DNA of 64,000 nucleotides from Salegentibacter sediminis (lineage in GTDB: Bacteria; Bacteroidota; Bacteroidia; Flavobacteriales; Flavobacteriaceae). Both the position numbers and the translations under genes were made by a program. This document shows, one piece after another, positions 1 to 8,935 of this stretch. How positions within the stretch are numbered: the first letter of the stretch is position 1; every line of letters begins with the position of its first letter. Location: contig NZ_MSJR01000010.1 of NCBI RefSeq assembly GCF_002078605.1, forward strand, positions 1 to 64,000, written 5' to 3'. Under the pieces are notes generated by a model. That model was not told where the DNA came from, searched no databases, and worked only from the letters and a program-made list of their open reading frames with translations.

Positions 1-1
1 T

Positions 2-1144
2 GATATCACAACCACAGATCCAGATTTCATTTGTGTGGGCGATTCAATTGATCTATCTATGTATGTGACCAATCCTGATGGTGGAGAGTTAACTTACCAT
101 ACTAGTATGACTGATGCAGACACTGATACAGGAGCTTTATTAAGTTCTGTGGTTACTCCGGATCTGGGAGAGAATATCTACTGGGTGCGCAGTGAGTTGA
201 CTTATGGAGATAATGTTTGTTATAGTATAGCAAGTATTACTGTAAGCGTACAGGAATGCATAACCTGTGAAACTGCTTTTGCTTATGATGGAGAGGATAA
301 TTCCTTCTGCTTCAGTGAATACCCTGAGATGATACCAAATGATAGTCGTTGGGGTTGGACAAACTTTTATGATAGTGCAGCTGATGCAGCTGAGGCTGAA
401 CTGAAATTATACGCAGGTGCAGCTCAATGTAACATAAAAGATGCGGCCGTTGGAGAAGTGACTGTCTATGACAATGAAAATGGCACTATTGATGTGACTT
501 TTACAGCCTATGAAAATTATATTCTAAGTTCTGTACATCTATATGTTGGATGTGAGCCTCTTCAATATAAGAAACAAGGCAAAAATTACAGTTACACCGT
601 TGCTCCCGGACAGTATAACATGAACCCGAATGGCGATATAGGTTATGTAAGCAGTTACACCATCGAGAATATTGAAGTAAGTGGTGGATTCTACTTAATT
701 GCGCATGCCGATGTATGTACCAGTGAATATTCTGAAATAATTGAGGATCTACGCGCAGAAAGTGTTCCTGGGGTTTATACTTTAAACAAGAGGTTTAGCG
801 CTATGCAGGCTTGTATTCCTGAAGGAAAACCTAATAAAACTGCTTCAACAGTGGAAGCTCAATCAGCAGAAACAAATACAGATGGCTTCTCTGCATATCC
901 GGTACCCTTTACTGAGGTTCTTAATATAGAGTATGACTTTGAGTTCACTGCTGATGCAACTATTGAGATCTATGACTTTAAAGGACAATTCTTACGTTCC
1001 TATAGAGCAGATGGAGTTACTAAAGGAGATGTAACTACAATTCAGGTAGACTTTGCCTTGAGAAGTAATCAGGTTTATATAGTAAATGTTATCGCAAATG
1101 GTAACCGCTATAGTAAAACTGTAATTTCAGGCAACGGTAAATGA
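2..1144 (+). CDS. C-terminal part of a secreted protein with type IX secretion sorting domain (5' end outside window)
   Basis: The frame is open from base 2, so the gene starts left of the window; the GTG at 35 is only an internal codon. The visible ~380 residues begin with an Ig/PKD-like stretch (ICVGDSIDL, then beta-rich repeats with paired Cys). They end in a typical Por-secretion (T9SS type A) sorting domain: a PVPF...LNIEYDF motif near nt 898, TIEIYDFKGQ, and a YSKTVI ending. Family knowledge: such C-terminal domains send the protein across the outer membrane by the type IX machinery for release or surface attachment. The substrate or role of the passenger cannot be told. A strong hairpin terminator follows at 1177-1208. 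Confidence 0.8.
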   Translation, partial: DITTTDPDFICVGDSIDLSMYVTNPDGGELTYHTSMTDADTDTGALLSSVVTPDLGENIYWVRSELTYGDNVCYSIASITVSVQECITCETAFAYDGEDNSFCFSEYPEMIPNDSRWGWTNFYDSAADAAEAELKLYAGAAQCNIKDAAVGEVTVYDNENGTIDVTFTAYENYILSSVHLYVGCEPLQYKKQGKNYSYTVAPGQYNMNPNGDIGYVSSYTIENIEVSGGFYLIAHADVCTSEYSEIIEDLRAESVPGVYTLNKRFSAMQACIPEGKPNKTASTVEAQSAETNTDGFSAYPVPFTEVLNIEYDFEFTADATIEIYDFKGQFLRSYRADGVTKGDVTTIQVDFALRSNQVYIVNVIANGNRYSKTVISGNGK

Positions 1145-1176
1145 GAGTAATCAGGTTAATTACTTAGTTGAATGGA

Positions 1177-1208
1177 GAAGCAGCCGGTAAAACGGCTGCT
1201 TCTTTTTT
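1177..1208 (+). terminator. Rho-independent terminator of the T9SS-sorted protein gene
   Basis: A perfect 10-bp stem (GAAGCAGCCG paired with CGGCTGCTTC), a six-base loop and a run of six T follow 32 bases after the stop codon. Confidence 0.9.
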
Positions 1209-1227
1209 GTATGCTTCCTCCATAAGG

Positions 1228-1305
1228 AGTCACAGCCAGCGTGAGGGATAGGAGCAGTTAGGGTGTAACGCGGATAGCCCGACGCGTAGGGGCACGCCCA
1301 AAAAA
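1228..1305. repeat. Degenerate conserved intergenic element of flavobacterial type
   Basis: The words CAGCGTGAGGGATAGGAGC and GCGGATAGCCCGACGC followed by GGCACGCCC recur downstream of genes in many Bacteroidota genomes (recognised from memory, not searched). This copy is internally deleted. No function is claimed; it fills most of the gap between the terminator at 1177 and the lipoprotein gene at 1474. Confidence 0.5.
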
Positions 1306-1473
1306 CCGTCTTAAATCTTTCTGAAAACCTGTTAAACTGCTCGTAAAATGATACTTCAAAATAATAGCATTAACCTAAGTGCGTTTTAAAGGCAAAGCAG
1401 AAGGTATGATTTAGAAATACCTGAATTAAGTGTAACCCAAATCCGTCGTCTTAGACGATAAAATTAAACAACT

Positions 1474-2439
1474 ATGAATTTAAAGTATTTATTTAAAACA
1501 GGAATTTTGATGTTATCCATGGGGCTTTTGGTCTCATGTTCAGATGATGAAGGTGATCTGGGAACGGGAGAACCCGATGCCCAGACCTATGAGACACAGG
1601 TGTACCTAACAGACTCTCCGGTAGATAATGCTGAAGTGCAAGGAGTATTTGTGACTGTGGCCCAGGTGATGATCAACGGCCAGGCCATTGAAGGTTTTGA
1701 GAAAACCACCATCGAGGTGAGCAGTCTGCAAAGCGGGGAAGCTGAATTATTAGGTAGCCTGGACCTGGAGAGCGGAACAACCTCTGATATCACTCTGGTA
1801 CTGGATAACGAGACCGATGCCTCAGGAGAAGCTCCTGGTAATTATGTGCTTACAACCAGTGGAGAAAAGAAAGCCTTGACGAGTTCGTCTAATGAGCTAA
1901 GCCTTGGTGATAATGTGGAAATCCACGAGAGCAATGATAATGCTGTAGTACTGGATTTTGACCTTAGAAAGGCGGTGGTAACCAATGAAAGTGGGGAATA
2001 TAGCTTTACTTCAGATAATCGTCTGTCAAACAGCATTCGTGCGGTGAACAGCATCGAAACCGGAACCATCACCGGGAATGTGTCTGATTTTGGTACTGCC
2101 AGCGCAGATGCCGTAGTGGTTTACGCCTACGAAACCGGAGCTTATGGAGAATCTGAAACCTCTGCCGATGAGGAGGGATTGAGGTTCGCCAATGCGGTGA
2201 ACAGTACTGTAGTAGCTGAAGGTAGTGGAGACTTTGAACTTCATTTTATAGAAGAAGGCGATTATGAATTGCACTTTGTATCTTATGAAGATACCGATGC
2301 CGATGAGCAACTGGAATTCAAGGGAGAGCTGGAGGCAGCTAGTGCTACTGATGTGGATCTAGACCTGCTGGATCTTTCTGTTGATGCCAATACCGAAGTA
2401 AATCTTGAGGTTGTGATTATAGGTTTGCTGAACCTGTAA
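1474..2439 (+). CDS. DUF4382-domain lipoprotein
   Basis: The 321-residue product begins with a lipoprotein signal (hydrophobic residues 7-20, lipobox LLVSC with Cys22, then SDDEGD), so it should be lipid-anchored and face the periplasm or cell surface. Residues ~43-190 carry the DUF4382 pattern (YLTDSPVDNAEVQGVFVTV, then ITLVLD), a beta-sandwich of unknown role. The rest is a second beta-rich, acidic part. It is monocistronic: a perfect small palindrome (TCGTC-TTA-GACGA, 1446-1458) sits just upstream and a strong terminator follows at 2461. No ligand or partner is known. Confidence 0.8.
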   Translation: MNLKYLFKTGILMLSMGLLVSCSDDEGDLGTGEPDAQTYETQVYLTDSPVDNAEVQGVFVTVAQVMINGQAIEGFEKTTIEVSSLQSGEAELLGSLDLESGTTSDITLVLDNETDASGEAPGNYVLTTSGEKKALTSSSNELSLGDNVEIHESNDNAVVLDFDLRKAVVTNESGEYSFTSDNRLSNSIRAVNSIETGTITGNVSDFGTASADAVVVYAYETGAYGESETSADEEGLRFANAVNSTVVAEGSGDFELHFIEEGDYELHFVSYEDTDADEQLEFKGELEAASATDVDLDLLDLSVDANTEVNLEVVIIGLLNL

Positions 2440-2460
2440 TGTCTGTTATATAAAAAGCAA

Positions 2461-2489
2461 AGTCCCGCCATTGGCGGGACTTTTTTTTT
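2461..2489 (+). terminator. Rho-independent terminator
   Basis: Stem AGTCCCGCC / GGCGGGACT (2461-2469 with 2473-2481), a three-base loop and eight or more T, 21 bases after the lipoprotein stop. The 279 bases from 2490 to 2768 hold no gene; they include GACTA/TAGTC-type words (2700-2770) like those at 9500-9770. Confidence 0.93.
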
Positions 2490-2768
2490 CTATTTTCTGC
2501 TCCGGGCTTAATTAAAATAATCCAACCCGGAATTAAATATTTGACTAATTCCGATATTAACTTGGGTCTCATCCTTTGCTTGACTCAGGATGACATCGGA
2601 GTCTGCTAATTATGTAAGCCCGTTTCAGATTAAAAACTCAATTTTAGATAATTTACGGCAAGAAAAGAATGAGCCGAAAACCGGCAACAAATAAAGATTA
2701 CTGTCTATGGACTAATCTCAATAGCTATTGGGAATAGAGACTAAAGACCATCGACTAAAAACTTTAAA

Positions 2769-4043
2769 CTAATCAAGCTGCTCCCTAATCTTTTCTATCG
2801 CATTCTGTATATCCTTATCGGGTTCTATGATGTTATTGCTGCCCCAGAATTCCGGGTCGCTGAAGCCTGATACGTCATCGGTCATGACCACCGTGGGCTT
2901 CAGGTAGCTGTCGCTTCTTCTCGGGTTGACATCTCCGGGATCCGGTTTCCATCCGGTTACGGCCATTTCGCTATGTACATAATACCGGGAATTAAATAAC
3001 TTCCGTTTCCAGTTTACGACGAAAGTAAGGTCGGCGCTCCCGTAGCCGTAAAACCATTTTCCGTCCTGCTGCTGGTAGTCAATCAGATATTTCACCTCAA
3101 TAGGGTATACCCGCGTGCTCCCGGGTTTCTTACTTACAAAGAGCCTGGAGGCTACCGAACGGTTATCGACGTTTAAGTTGAGTTCTGCCCGCACCAGACT
3201 ATTGGATTGCGCATCTATATAAAGCTTTCCGAAATACCAGGGAGCGCTTCTTTCTTTCGCTTCAAAATTCACCACATAAAGATACCTGCCATCGATCTGG
3301 GTAGGCTCATTAAAGCTAAAACTGTAATCGCTGATATCATCGATATAAAAAACATATTCGGGATATTTCATCACATCTACAAAGAGGGCGTTGTATGGCC
3401 CCCCGCGTAATTTAAGTGCCAGGGTATCCAATTTATCATAATCAGCTGTTTTACGGGCTCTAATCAGCTCTATATCTTCCTTGCCGGAAGAAGTATAAGG
3501 TTTCTTATGAATTTTAATTACCGCCTCGCTTAGGGAAACGTTCTTGCGTCCTTTACGGATACTCTCCCGGTAAAAGGCCGTCATATTCGTGTTACGATCA
3601 AGGTAATTATCCCCACGCTTGGCTAGCATGCTTCTAACGAGCTTCCCGGCATCTTCTGCCTGGAAGATACTGATTTCACTGAGTTCCTCTACGGAAGGGT
3701 CCAGGAAGATCTCGGTGCCTTCTTCGCTGAAGTATTCCAGGGCTACGTTCTTGCTCTCAAAGCCCAGGTAGCTTACCCGCACAATCGCCGATCCGATATT
3801 GGAAGGAACCTTCAGGGAAAATTCTCCATCAGCATTGGTAACAGTTGCAATATTGGTATTGAGAACAGTAAGTTGGGCAGAGCCCACAGGTCTTTCCCGG
3901 TCGCTGCTTAGCACCCGGCCTTTATATTCGGTGTATTCCTGGTCCTGTTGCAGGTCCTGGAGAAGCGTGGCTGCGTGCGTTTCCGGGGAAAACGAAAACA
4001 GCGCCGCCAGCACCAAGAATATGGTAATAAAATATCTTTTCAC
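2769..4043 (-). CDS. Exported protein with carboxypeptidase-like regulatory domain
   Basis: The 424-residue product starts with a clear signal peptide (MKRYFITIFLVLAALF, cleavage near THA-ATLL, residue 24). Residues ~40-115 form a CarboxypepD_reg-like beta-sandwich (YKGRVLSSD...NADGEFSLKVP), the module also found at the N-terminus of TonB-dependent receptors. The remainder (TAFYRESIRKGRKNVSLSEA onward) is the long beta-rich domain common to flavobacterial proteins annotated only as carboxypeptidase-like regulatory proteins. There is no peptidase active site, so an enzymatic role should not be assumed. It is transcribed alone, leftward, away from gmd. Confidence 0.75.
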   Translation of the reverse strand: MKRYFITIFLVLAALFSFSPETHAATLLQDLQQDQEYTEYKGRVLSSDRERPVGSAQLTVLNTNIATVTNADGEFSLKVPSNIGSAIVRVSYLGFESKNVALEYFSEEGTEIFLDPSVEELSEISIFQAEDAGKLVRSMLAKRGDNYLDRNTNMTAFYRESIRKGRKNVSLSEAVIKIHKKPYTSSGKEDIELIRARKTADYDKLDTLALKLRGGPYNALFVDVMKYPEYVFYIDDISDYSFSFNEPTQIDGRYLYVVNFEAKERSAPWYFGKLYIDAQSNSLVRAELNLNVDNRSVASRLFVSKKPGSTRVYPIEVKYLIDYQQQDGKWFYGYGSADLTFVVNWKRKLFNSRYYVHSEMAVTGWKPDPGDVNPRRSDSYLKPTVVMTDDVSGFSDPEFWGSNNIIEPDKDIQNAIEKIREQLD

Positions 4044-4358
4044 AGTAGTAATCGTTACGGTTTTATACTCTCTAAGATACTGATTTTTAACTAATTTTTA
4101 AGTTGTACAAGTGTTAATTTCGGTGGTATCAGGTAATGGTGCCGGATTATTGATTTAAGCAATCCCAGTTCCCAAATCATCAAATTCTACATTTGCAAAT
4201 TAGTTTATTTTCTTTCTCTCCATTCTTCAGTCACAATATCACGTAACACCTCCGGCCACTGCCAATTAAATACTGTTTTATGTCGGAAGCAGGTTAATTA
4301 GTATATTAGAATCCGAAATATCCGCGGAATCCCTTATAATCCGCGCAATTATAAAAGT
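4044..4358. other. Divergent intergenic region upstream of gmd
   Basis: 315 bases with no gene between two divergent starts. A weak -7-like TATCTTAG lies on the minus strand (4080 down to 4073). The last ~40 bases (TATCCGCGGAATCCCTTATAATCCGCG) repeat words that recur at 5500-5520. No convincing operator or RNA was seen. Confidence 0.5.
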
Positions 4359-5474
4359 ATGAAGAAAGTAGCATTAATCACCGGGGTGACCGGGCAGGAT
4401 GGGGCTTATTTGAGTGAGTTCCTTCTAAAGAAGGGGTATATAGTTCATGGAATAAAGAGGCGGGCCTCGCAATTCAACACCAACAGAGTGGATCATCTGT
4501 ATCAGGATCCTCATGAGGAAGACAGGAATTTTATCCTACACTATGGTGATATGACCGACAGTACCAACCTTATCCGACTCATTCAGGAGATACAACCCGA
4601 CGAGATTTATAACCTGGCAGCGATGAGTCACGTGCAGGTTTCTTTCGAGATGCCTGAGTATACCGGGAATACCGATGGCCTTGGAGCGCTGCGCTTGTTG
4701 GATGCGGTGAGGCTGCTGGGGTTGGAGAAAAAGACCAGAATTTACCAGGCTTCGACTTCAGAGTTGTTCGGGAAGGTAAAGGAGTCGCCACAATCGGAGA
4801 ATACTCCTTTCCATCCCCGGAGTCCGTATGGGGTGGCGAAGATTTATGCTTACTGGATCACGGTGAACTACCGCGAGGCATACGGGATGTTTGCTGCCAA
4901 TGGTATCCTCTTCAATCATGAATCACCGCGCCGGGGTGAGACCTTTGTCTCGCGCAAGATCACTCGGGCGGCTGCCAGGATCGCGTTGGGGCTGCAGGAT
5001 AAATTCTACCTGGGCAATCTCGATGCGAAAAGGGACTGGGGCCACGCCAAAGACTATGTGAAAGTGATGTGGATGATCCTGCAGGCCGAAGAGCCGGAAG
5101 ATTGGGTGATCGCCACCGGGGAGACCCATTCGGTGCGTGATTTCGTGAAAATGGCCTTCGCCGAAGTGGGAATCAGCCTGGAATTCAAAGGAAAAGGAGC
5201 AGAGGAGAAAGCTTATGTGCTTAAATGTGAAGATCCCGACTTTCAGCTGGAACCGGGAAAAGAGGTGTTGAGTATTGATCCTAAATATTTCCGCCCTGCG
5301 GAAGTTGACCTGCTAAGAGGTGATGCTACCAAGGCCCGAACCAAACTGGATTGGACCCCGGATCATGACCTGAATAGCCTGATTAAGGAAATGATGCAAA
5401 GCGATGTGGAATTGATGAAAAAGGAACAACATCTCAAAGATGGGGGCTATTCGACGATGAATTATTTCGAATAA
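4359..5474 (+). CDS. gmd: GDP-mannose 4,6-dehydratase
   Basis: This cytoplasmic short-chain dehydrogenase converts GDP-D-mannose to GDP-4-dehydro-6-deoxy-D-mannose, the first step to GDP-L-fucose. The 371-residue length is usual for Gmd. Seen: the NAD(P) motif [10 protein letters not shown] (residues 8-17), STSELFGKV with the catalytic Ser/Thr region, the YxxxK pair at Tyr157/Lys161 (YGVAK), and the family block [19 protein letters not shown]. The fcl gene follows after 92 bases on the same strand, so the two probably form one unit supplying GDP-fucose to the capsule genes downstream. Confidence 0.96.
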   Translation: MKKVALITGVTGQDGAYLSEFLLKKGYIVHGIKRRASQFNTNRVDHLYQDPHEEDRNFILHYGDMTDSTNLIRLIQEIQPDEIYNLAAMSHVQVSFEMPEYTGNTDGLGALRLLDAVRLLGLEKKTRIYQASTSELFGKVKESPQSENTPFHPRSPYGVAKIYAYWITVNYREAYGMFAANGILFNHESPRRGETFVSRKITRAAARIALGLQDKFYLGNLDAKRDWGHAKDYVKVMWMILQAEEPEDWVIATGETHSVRDFVKMAFAEVGISLEFKGKGAEEKAYVLKCEDPDFQLEPGKEVLSIDPKYFRPAEVDLLRGDATKARTKLDWTPDHDLNSLIKEMMQSDVELMKKEQHLKDGGYSTMNYFE

Positions 5475-5566
5475 CTTTATAGATTACACTGATTTAAACG
5501 GATTATCCGCGGAATCAAGAAAATCCATGGGTGGACAGGATCATCCAGCAAAAACGAGAACATTAA

Positions 5567-6493
5567 ATGGAAAAAGACACTAGAATATACATCGCCGGTC
5601 ATAGGGGAATGGTAGGCTCGGCTATTTGGCGGAAACTGGAAGCTGAAGGCTTTACCAATCTTATAGATAGAACTTCCAGGGAACTGGATCTGAGGCATCA
5701 GGAGTCGGTGGAAGCCTTTTTTGAGCAGGAAGAACCGGATGTGGTCATAGCTGCCGCGGCCAGGGTGGGAGGAATCCTGGCAAACCGGGACCATCCCTAT
5801 GAGTTCCTGGTGGAGAACCTGCAGATTCAGAATAATCTTATTGAAGCCTCCCACAGGCTGGAGGTGCAGAAATTTATCTATCTTGGAAGCTCATGTATCT
5901 ATCCCAAATTGGCCCCGCAACCCATTAAGGAGGAATACCTGCTCACCGGCCCCCTGGAACCAACCAATGAGACCTATGCAATCGCCAAGATCGCGGGGCT
6001 AAAGGCCTGTGAAGCCATCCGGAAACAATATGGCAAGGATTTTATCAGTCTGATGCCTACTAATCTTTACGGCTACAATGATAATTTCGATTTGGAGAGC
6101 TCACACGTTTTGCCGGCCTTGCTCCGGAAGTTTCACGAAGCAAAGATAAACGGAAATGAGCCCGTAGAAGTCTGGGGTAGCGGGAGTCCGTTGCGGGAGT
6201 TTCTGTATGCCGACGATCTGGCCGATGCGGTACACTTTGTCCTGGAACATAAGCTCCCGGAAAGCTATTACAATGTAGGGACAGGCAGGGAAATCAGTAT
6301 AAAAGAACTGGCTCTGTTAATCCAGGAAATCGTGAGGCATCGCGGGGAGATTAGATGGGATAAGACCAAACCCGATGGTACACCCCGAAAATTGCTGGAT
6401 GTGAGCAAGCTGAAGGCTGAAGGTTGGGAAGCAAGTACTTCGCTGGAAGAAGGGATCAGGAATACTTATACCTGGTATTGTAAGCAGTTGTGA
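5567..6493 (+). CDS. fcl: GDP-L-fucose synthase
   Basis: Epimerase-reductase that turns GDP-4-dehydro-6-deoxy-D-mannose into GDP-L-fucose. The 308 residues match the family length. Seen: AGHRGMVGSA near residue 10, YLGSSCIYPK with the catalytic Ser/Cys region, the YAIAK motif (YxxxK), and MPTNLYGYNDNFD typical of WcaG/Fcl. It lies 92 bases after gmd; the gap carries only short GATTACAC-like repeat words. No terminator is obvious before the repeat region at 6494. An alternative name is wcaG. Confidence 0.95.
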   Translation: MEKDTRIYIAGHRGMVGSAIWRKLEAEGFTNLIDRTSRELDLRHQESVEAFFEQEEPDVVIAAAARVGGILANRDHPYEFLVENLQIQNNLIEASHRLEVQKFIYLGSSCIYPKLAPQPIKEEYLLTGPLEPTNETYAIAKIAGLKACEAIRKQYGKDFISLMPTNLYGYNDNFDLESSHVLPALLRKFHEAKINGNEPVEVWGSGSPLREFLYADDLADAVHFVLEHKLPESYYNVGTGREISIKELALLIQEIVRHRGEIRWDKTKPDGTPRKLLDVSKLKAEGWEASTSLEEGIRNTYTWYCKQL

Positions 6494-6561
6494 TTTCTCA
6501 GTTCCTGGTTTGTGGTTTATTGTTTGGGGGTTGTTGTTCTCTTTTCTTCAAGTGTCAAGAC

Positions 6562-6634
6562 CGTCATTGCGAGGAAACATCTGACTGGAAGGAGAATGTT
6601 GACGTGGCAATCCTTTGGATGGGGAATTGAGAGT
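6562..6634 (+). repeat. CGTCATTGCGAGG dispersed repeat, copy 1
   Basis: About 73 bases running from CGTCATTGCGAGGAAACAT through GTTGACGTGGCAATC to GGGAATTGAGAGT. Five further copies lie at 29354, 29833, 30724, 31678 and 31946. A GTTCTC word array sits just upstream, as with most other copies. Confidence 0.85.
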
Positions 6635-6667
6635 GGAAAGTAGAGAAAAGATCCAAAAGGTTTTGGA

Positions 6668-6725
6668 ACTTCTAAGCTGTTCTCGATACGATCCCGATTT
6701 ACATCGGGACCACTCGAACTCAAGG
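6668..6725 (+). repeat. Conserved-arm palindromic element, single copy
   Basis: Left arm ACTTCTAAGCTGTTCTCGATAC and right arm CACTCGAACTCAAGG enclose the stem GATCCCGAT / ATCGGGACC with loop TTAC. The arms are shared with copies at 9007, 10151, 25980, 26610, 27470 and 29685, while the stem sequence is specific to this copy. Confidence 0.85.
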
Positions 6726-6754
6726 TTCGGTGATTTTAACTATTTATATTGTTT

Positions 6755-6858
6755 CCGTCATTCCTCCCGATAGCGATCGGGATGACCCGGAATCTCATCC
6801 AGGGCCATAGTTTGATTTTCAGGATGAGATGCTGAATCAAGTTCAGCATGACGGATTT
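6755..6858. repeat. REP-like hairpin pair (CGTCATTCC / GATGAGAT class)
   Basis: Two small palindromes, CCCGATAGCGATCGGG and CTGAATCAAGTTCAG, are embedded in CGTCATT...GATGAGATGCTGAA...CATGACGG. Related hairpins recur at 30487, 30853, 31779, 31880 and 32055. Confidence 0.75.
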
Positions 6859-6888
6859 TAAAATAGTTATGGTATGTAAACAGTCCTT

Positions 6889-6943
6889 GGTAGGGAGCAG
6901 GTAGGGCGTAGATAGGAAGAAGGTAGGGAGAAGATAGGGCTTA
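6889..6943 (+). repeat. Five tandem copies of an 11-bp G-rich unit
   Basis: Units GGTAGGGAGCA, GGTAGGGCGTA, GATAGGAAGAA, GGTAGGGAGAA and GATAGGGCTTA follow each other without spacer. The period equals about one helical turn, and the GGG runs could fold as a G-quadruplex. Confidence 0.85.
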
Positions 6944-7161
6944 GGCCTTGCAAATAAAGGGGTTGTGTGAGAATATGGGGTTCTGAAAGGTAACGGGAGA
7001 GGAAGTTTGGGTGCTTTAAGGGAAAAAAGGTGTTTGGGAGGCCGGTTGGGGTTATTGAAGTTTTGAATGTTGCTTCAAAGGTTTTTTAATGCCAAGGCAG
7101 GTGTTTTCCGTAGTAAAAAGTGGGATTAAGGATTAAAAGGGTCGTGATGACGCCCCTGCTA

Positions 7162-7192
7162 TTGCGCTGTATTACAATGTGTTATAGGTTTG
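7162..7192 (+). promoter_or_regulatory. Bacteroidota-type promoter of the 7223 gene
   Basis: TTG at 7162-7164, a 20-base spacer and a perfect -7 element TAGGTTTG at 7185-7192 match the Bacteroidota sigma consensus TTG-N19-21-TAnnTTTG. The ATG is 30 bases downstream. Confidence 0.75.
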
Positions 7193-7222
7193 TCTCATTA
7201 TTAATCCTTTAAATTTTATATT

Positions 7223-7975
7223 ATGGGAAAAAACAATGGGATCTTATCAAAGATCGAGGGAACGTTAGACAACATAACGTTCTACAAAACACAGGACGGG
7301 TCTTTAGTAAAGACCAAAAGCGGAGTATCCAAAAAACGAATCCTTAGGGATCCGGCTTTTGCGAGAACCCGGGAGAACATGAGCGAGTTCACCAGCAATG
7401 CACAGGCCGGTAAACTTATGCGACAATCGGTTAATGACATCTTACAAAGGGCAAAGGACAATCGCCTAACCAGCAGGTTGACCAAAGTGATGAGTGAGAT
7501 TCAGAAATTTGACAGCACCAGCGTACGTGGCCAGCGTAGCGTTGCGGTTGGAATCCAGGATCCGGAGGCATTGGCTTTATTGAATGATTTTAATTTCAAT
7601 ATTAACGCGCCTCTGGCCAGCATCCTAAAAGCGGTGGTGAGCATAGATACGCTTACCGGAGAGGTAGGTATTCCTAACTTTATTCCAAACCGTGACATCG
7701 TGAGCCCGGAAGGAGCTACTCATGTTAGTCTGCAAGGGGCTTATGTGAAGACTGATTTTGGGTTAGGCACTTATGAATGTAGTGTGAGTCCGGTTGAAAA
7801 CCTGGCTCTGGACAACACGTCTACGGATGTTAGTCTGATACCGGATTCGGTTCCCGGCGGTACTGGGGTGGTATTTATTTTGCTGTTAGCAGAGTTCTTT
7901 CAGGAGGTGAATACGGTGCAGTACGGCCTGCGTAACGGGGCGTTTAATTCCCTGTGTATTCTGGCTACCGCTTAG
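7223..7975 (+). CDS. Uncharacterised flavobacterial protein (MGKNNGI family)
   Basis: 250 residues with no signal peptide, no transmembrane segment and no motif known to me. The N-terminus (MGKNNGILSKIEGTLDNITF, then KTKSGVSKKRI) is basic. The middle is helical and rich in Arg/Lys (ARTRENMSEF), and the C-terminal half is beta-rich and hydrophobic (VVFILLLAEFFQEVNTVQYG). I recall similar proteins as multi-copy hypotheticals in Flavobacteriia, but no function. It has its own promoter (7162-7192) and terminator (8006-8044), so it is monocistronic. It lies in a repeat-dense stretch between the GDP-fucose genes and the capsule operon, facing a small possible DNA-binding gene at 8479. Confidence 0.8.
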   Translation: MGKNNGILSKIEGTLDNITFYKTQDGSLVKTKSGVSKKRILRDPAFARTRENMSEFTSNAQAGKLMRQSVNDILQRAKDNRLTSRLTKVMSEIQKFDSTSVRGQRSVAVGIQDPEALALLNDFNFNINAPLASILKAVVSIDTLTGEVGIPNFIPNRDIVSPEGATHVSLQGAYVKTDFGLGTYECSVSPVENLALDNTSTDVSLIPDSVPGGTGVVFILLLAEFFQEVNTVQYGLRNGAFNSLCILATA

Positions 7976-8005
7976 GTTGAAAAGGAATCTGTTTTCAGAT
8001 TTGAG

Positions 8006-8044
8006 AACCCCTGCTTTTTTTTAAAAAAAGGTGGGGGTTTTTTT
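8006..8044 (+). terminator. Rho-independent terminator of the 7223 gene
   Basis: AACCCC with a T8 run pairs with A7GG...GGGGTT and is followed by seven T, 30 bases after the stop. Confidence 0.8.
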
Positions 8045-8478
8045 GTTCGGTTCTCAGTTCTCAGTTCTCTGTTGTGGGTTTTGGGTTATCGGTTTCCTCC
8101 CGTGTTTATAGTTTGGTATTCAACGTTCAATGTTCAATGTGGATTTTGGATTGTCAGGTTGAGCCCGACCGGAGGGAGGATGGTCGAAACCTTTTATACG
8201 GTTCTCTGTTCTCTGTTGGAAGTTTCTGGTCTCGGTTTGGGGTATGGTTTATTGTTTGGGGTTTGTTGTTCAAATGTTTTTAATTCGCTTCGCTCATTTT
8301 TCTTCACTTCGCTCAGAGGGGCTATTCTTTGATCCGCATTTTTAAGATTCCTGCGGCGTTCAAGGTTTGTTTCTTCGGTTTTCAGGAATACTTCGCCTGG
8401 GGGATAGTAAGGTACCAGATTCATCTATCCAATTGGAAATATGGCAAAGAAAAGGATGAGAAATTGCCTTTGTAAAGC
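8045..8478. repeat. GTTCTC/GGTTT degenerate word array and gene-free stretch
   Basis: Repeated words of the type GGTTCTCAGTTCTCTGTTG and GGTTTATTGTTTGGG fill 8045-8275, followed by TTCGCTTCGCTCATTTTTC-like words. Open frames here are low-complexity translations of the repeat. Similar arrays occur at 6494, 25797, 26225, 29160, 29325, 29800, 30675 and 31630. Confidence 0.65.
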
Positions 8479-8748
8479 TTAAGAATTATCAGGAAATTGT
8501 GTTTGATAAATTCCTTTCGAAACCCGGGATTTGCCGGGAGTTGCAGTATAGGAGTTGATACGGTTGATCTCGTTATATACCCTGAGTGTGTTTAGGCCGG
8601 TGAACTCACAGAATTCATCTATAGTTACACATTGATGTTTTTCCTTGTGGTAGTGAGTGCGGATGAGTCTTAATTTTTTCTGAGCTGATTTCAGGCTAAT
8701 ACCCATAATTTGCGCTACATCGTGAGAGTAAATACATAGTCTGTTCAT
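8479..8748 (-). CDS. Small possible helix-turn-helix protein, function unknown
   Basis: 89 residues. Residues ~6-30 (YSHDVAQIMGISLKSAQKKL) look like a helix-turn-helix, and VTIDEFCEFTGLN reads as a second short helix pair. The arrangement is reminiscent of small excisionase or MerR-like DNA-binding proteins, but I cannot name a family with confidence. It is transcribed toward the 7223 gene from the far side of a repeat array. I recall similar short proteins near flavobacterial polysaccharide loci as hypotheticals. A role in regulating the capsule genes or neighbouring repeats would be pure inference. Confidence 0.6.
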   Translation of the reverse strand: MNRLCIYSHDVAQIMGISLKSAQKKLRLIRTHYHKEKHQCVTIDEFCEFTGLNTLRVYNEINRINSYTATPGKSRVSKGIYQTQFPDNS

Positions 8749-8935
8749 GGCAAAGGATTTTTTGGTTAATACTGCTTGATTATCCTCTGAAAAATGAAAT
8801 TTGATGTAGGGAAGTGATGTAATATACTAAAAATTAGATAAGTAGGTGGTTTTTTATGGTTTTTTTAAAAATACTGAACCATTCATCGATATTTTTAGTC
8901 TCTGGTCTTTATTTAGGTTGTTAGTTTAAAATCGG

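Larger units (their letters stand above)
6494..7161. other. Repeat-filled gene-free region between fcl and the orphan gene at 7223
   Basis: Short open frames here have no protein character. In order the region holds GTTCTC-type words (6494-6545), a CGTCATTGCGAGG element, a conserved-arm palindrome, REP-like hairpins and an 11-bp tandem repeat, each listed separately. The stretch 6880-7130 is strongly purine-rich on the plus strand. Confidence 0.7.

Noticed and set aside
1446-1458. Small palindrome TCGTC-TTA-GACGA before the DUF4382 lipoprotein gene as an operator
   Set aside because: A single occurrence without a second copy elsewhere in the window; not enough support to call a binding site.
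8072-8332. Open frames of 69-86 codons after the 7223 gene
   Set aside because: They translate the GTTCTC/GGTTT word array and have low-complexity composition.
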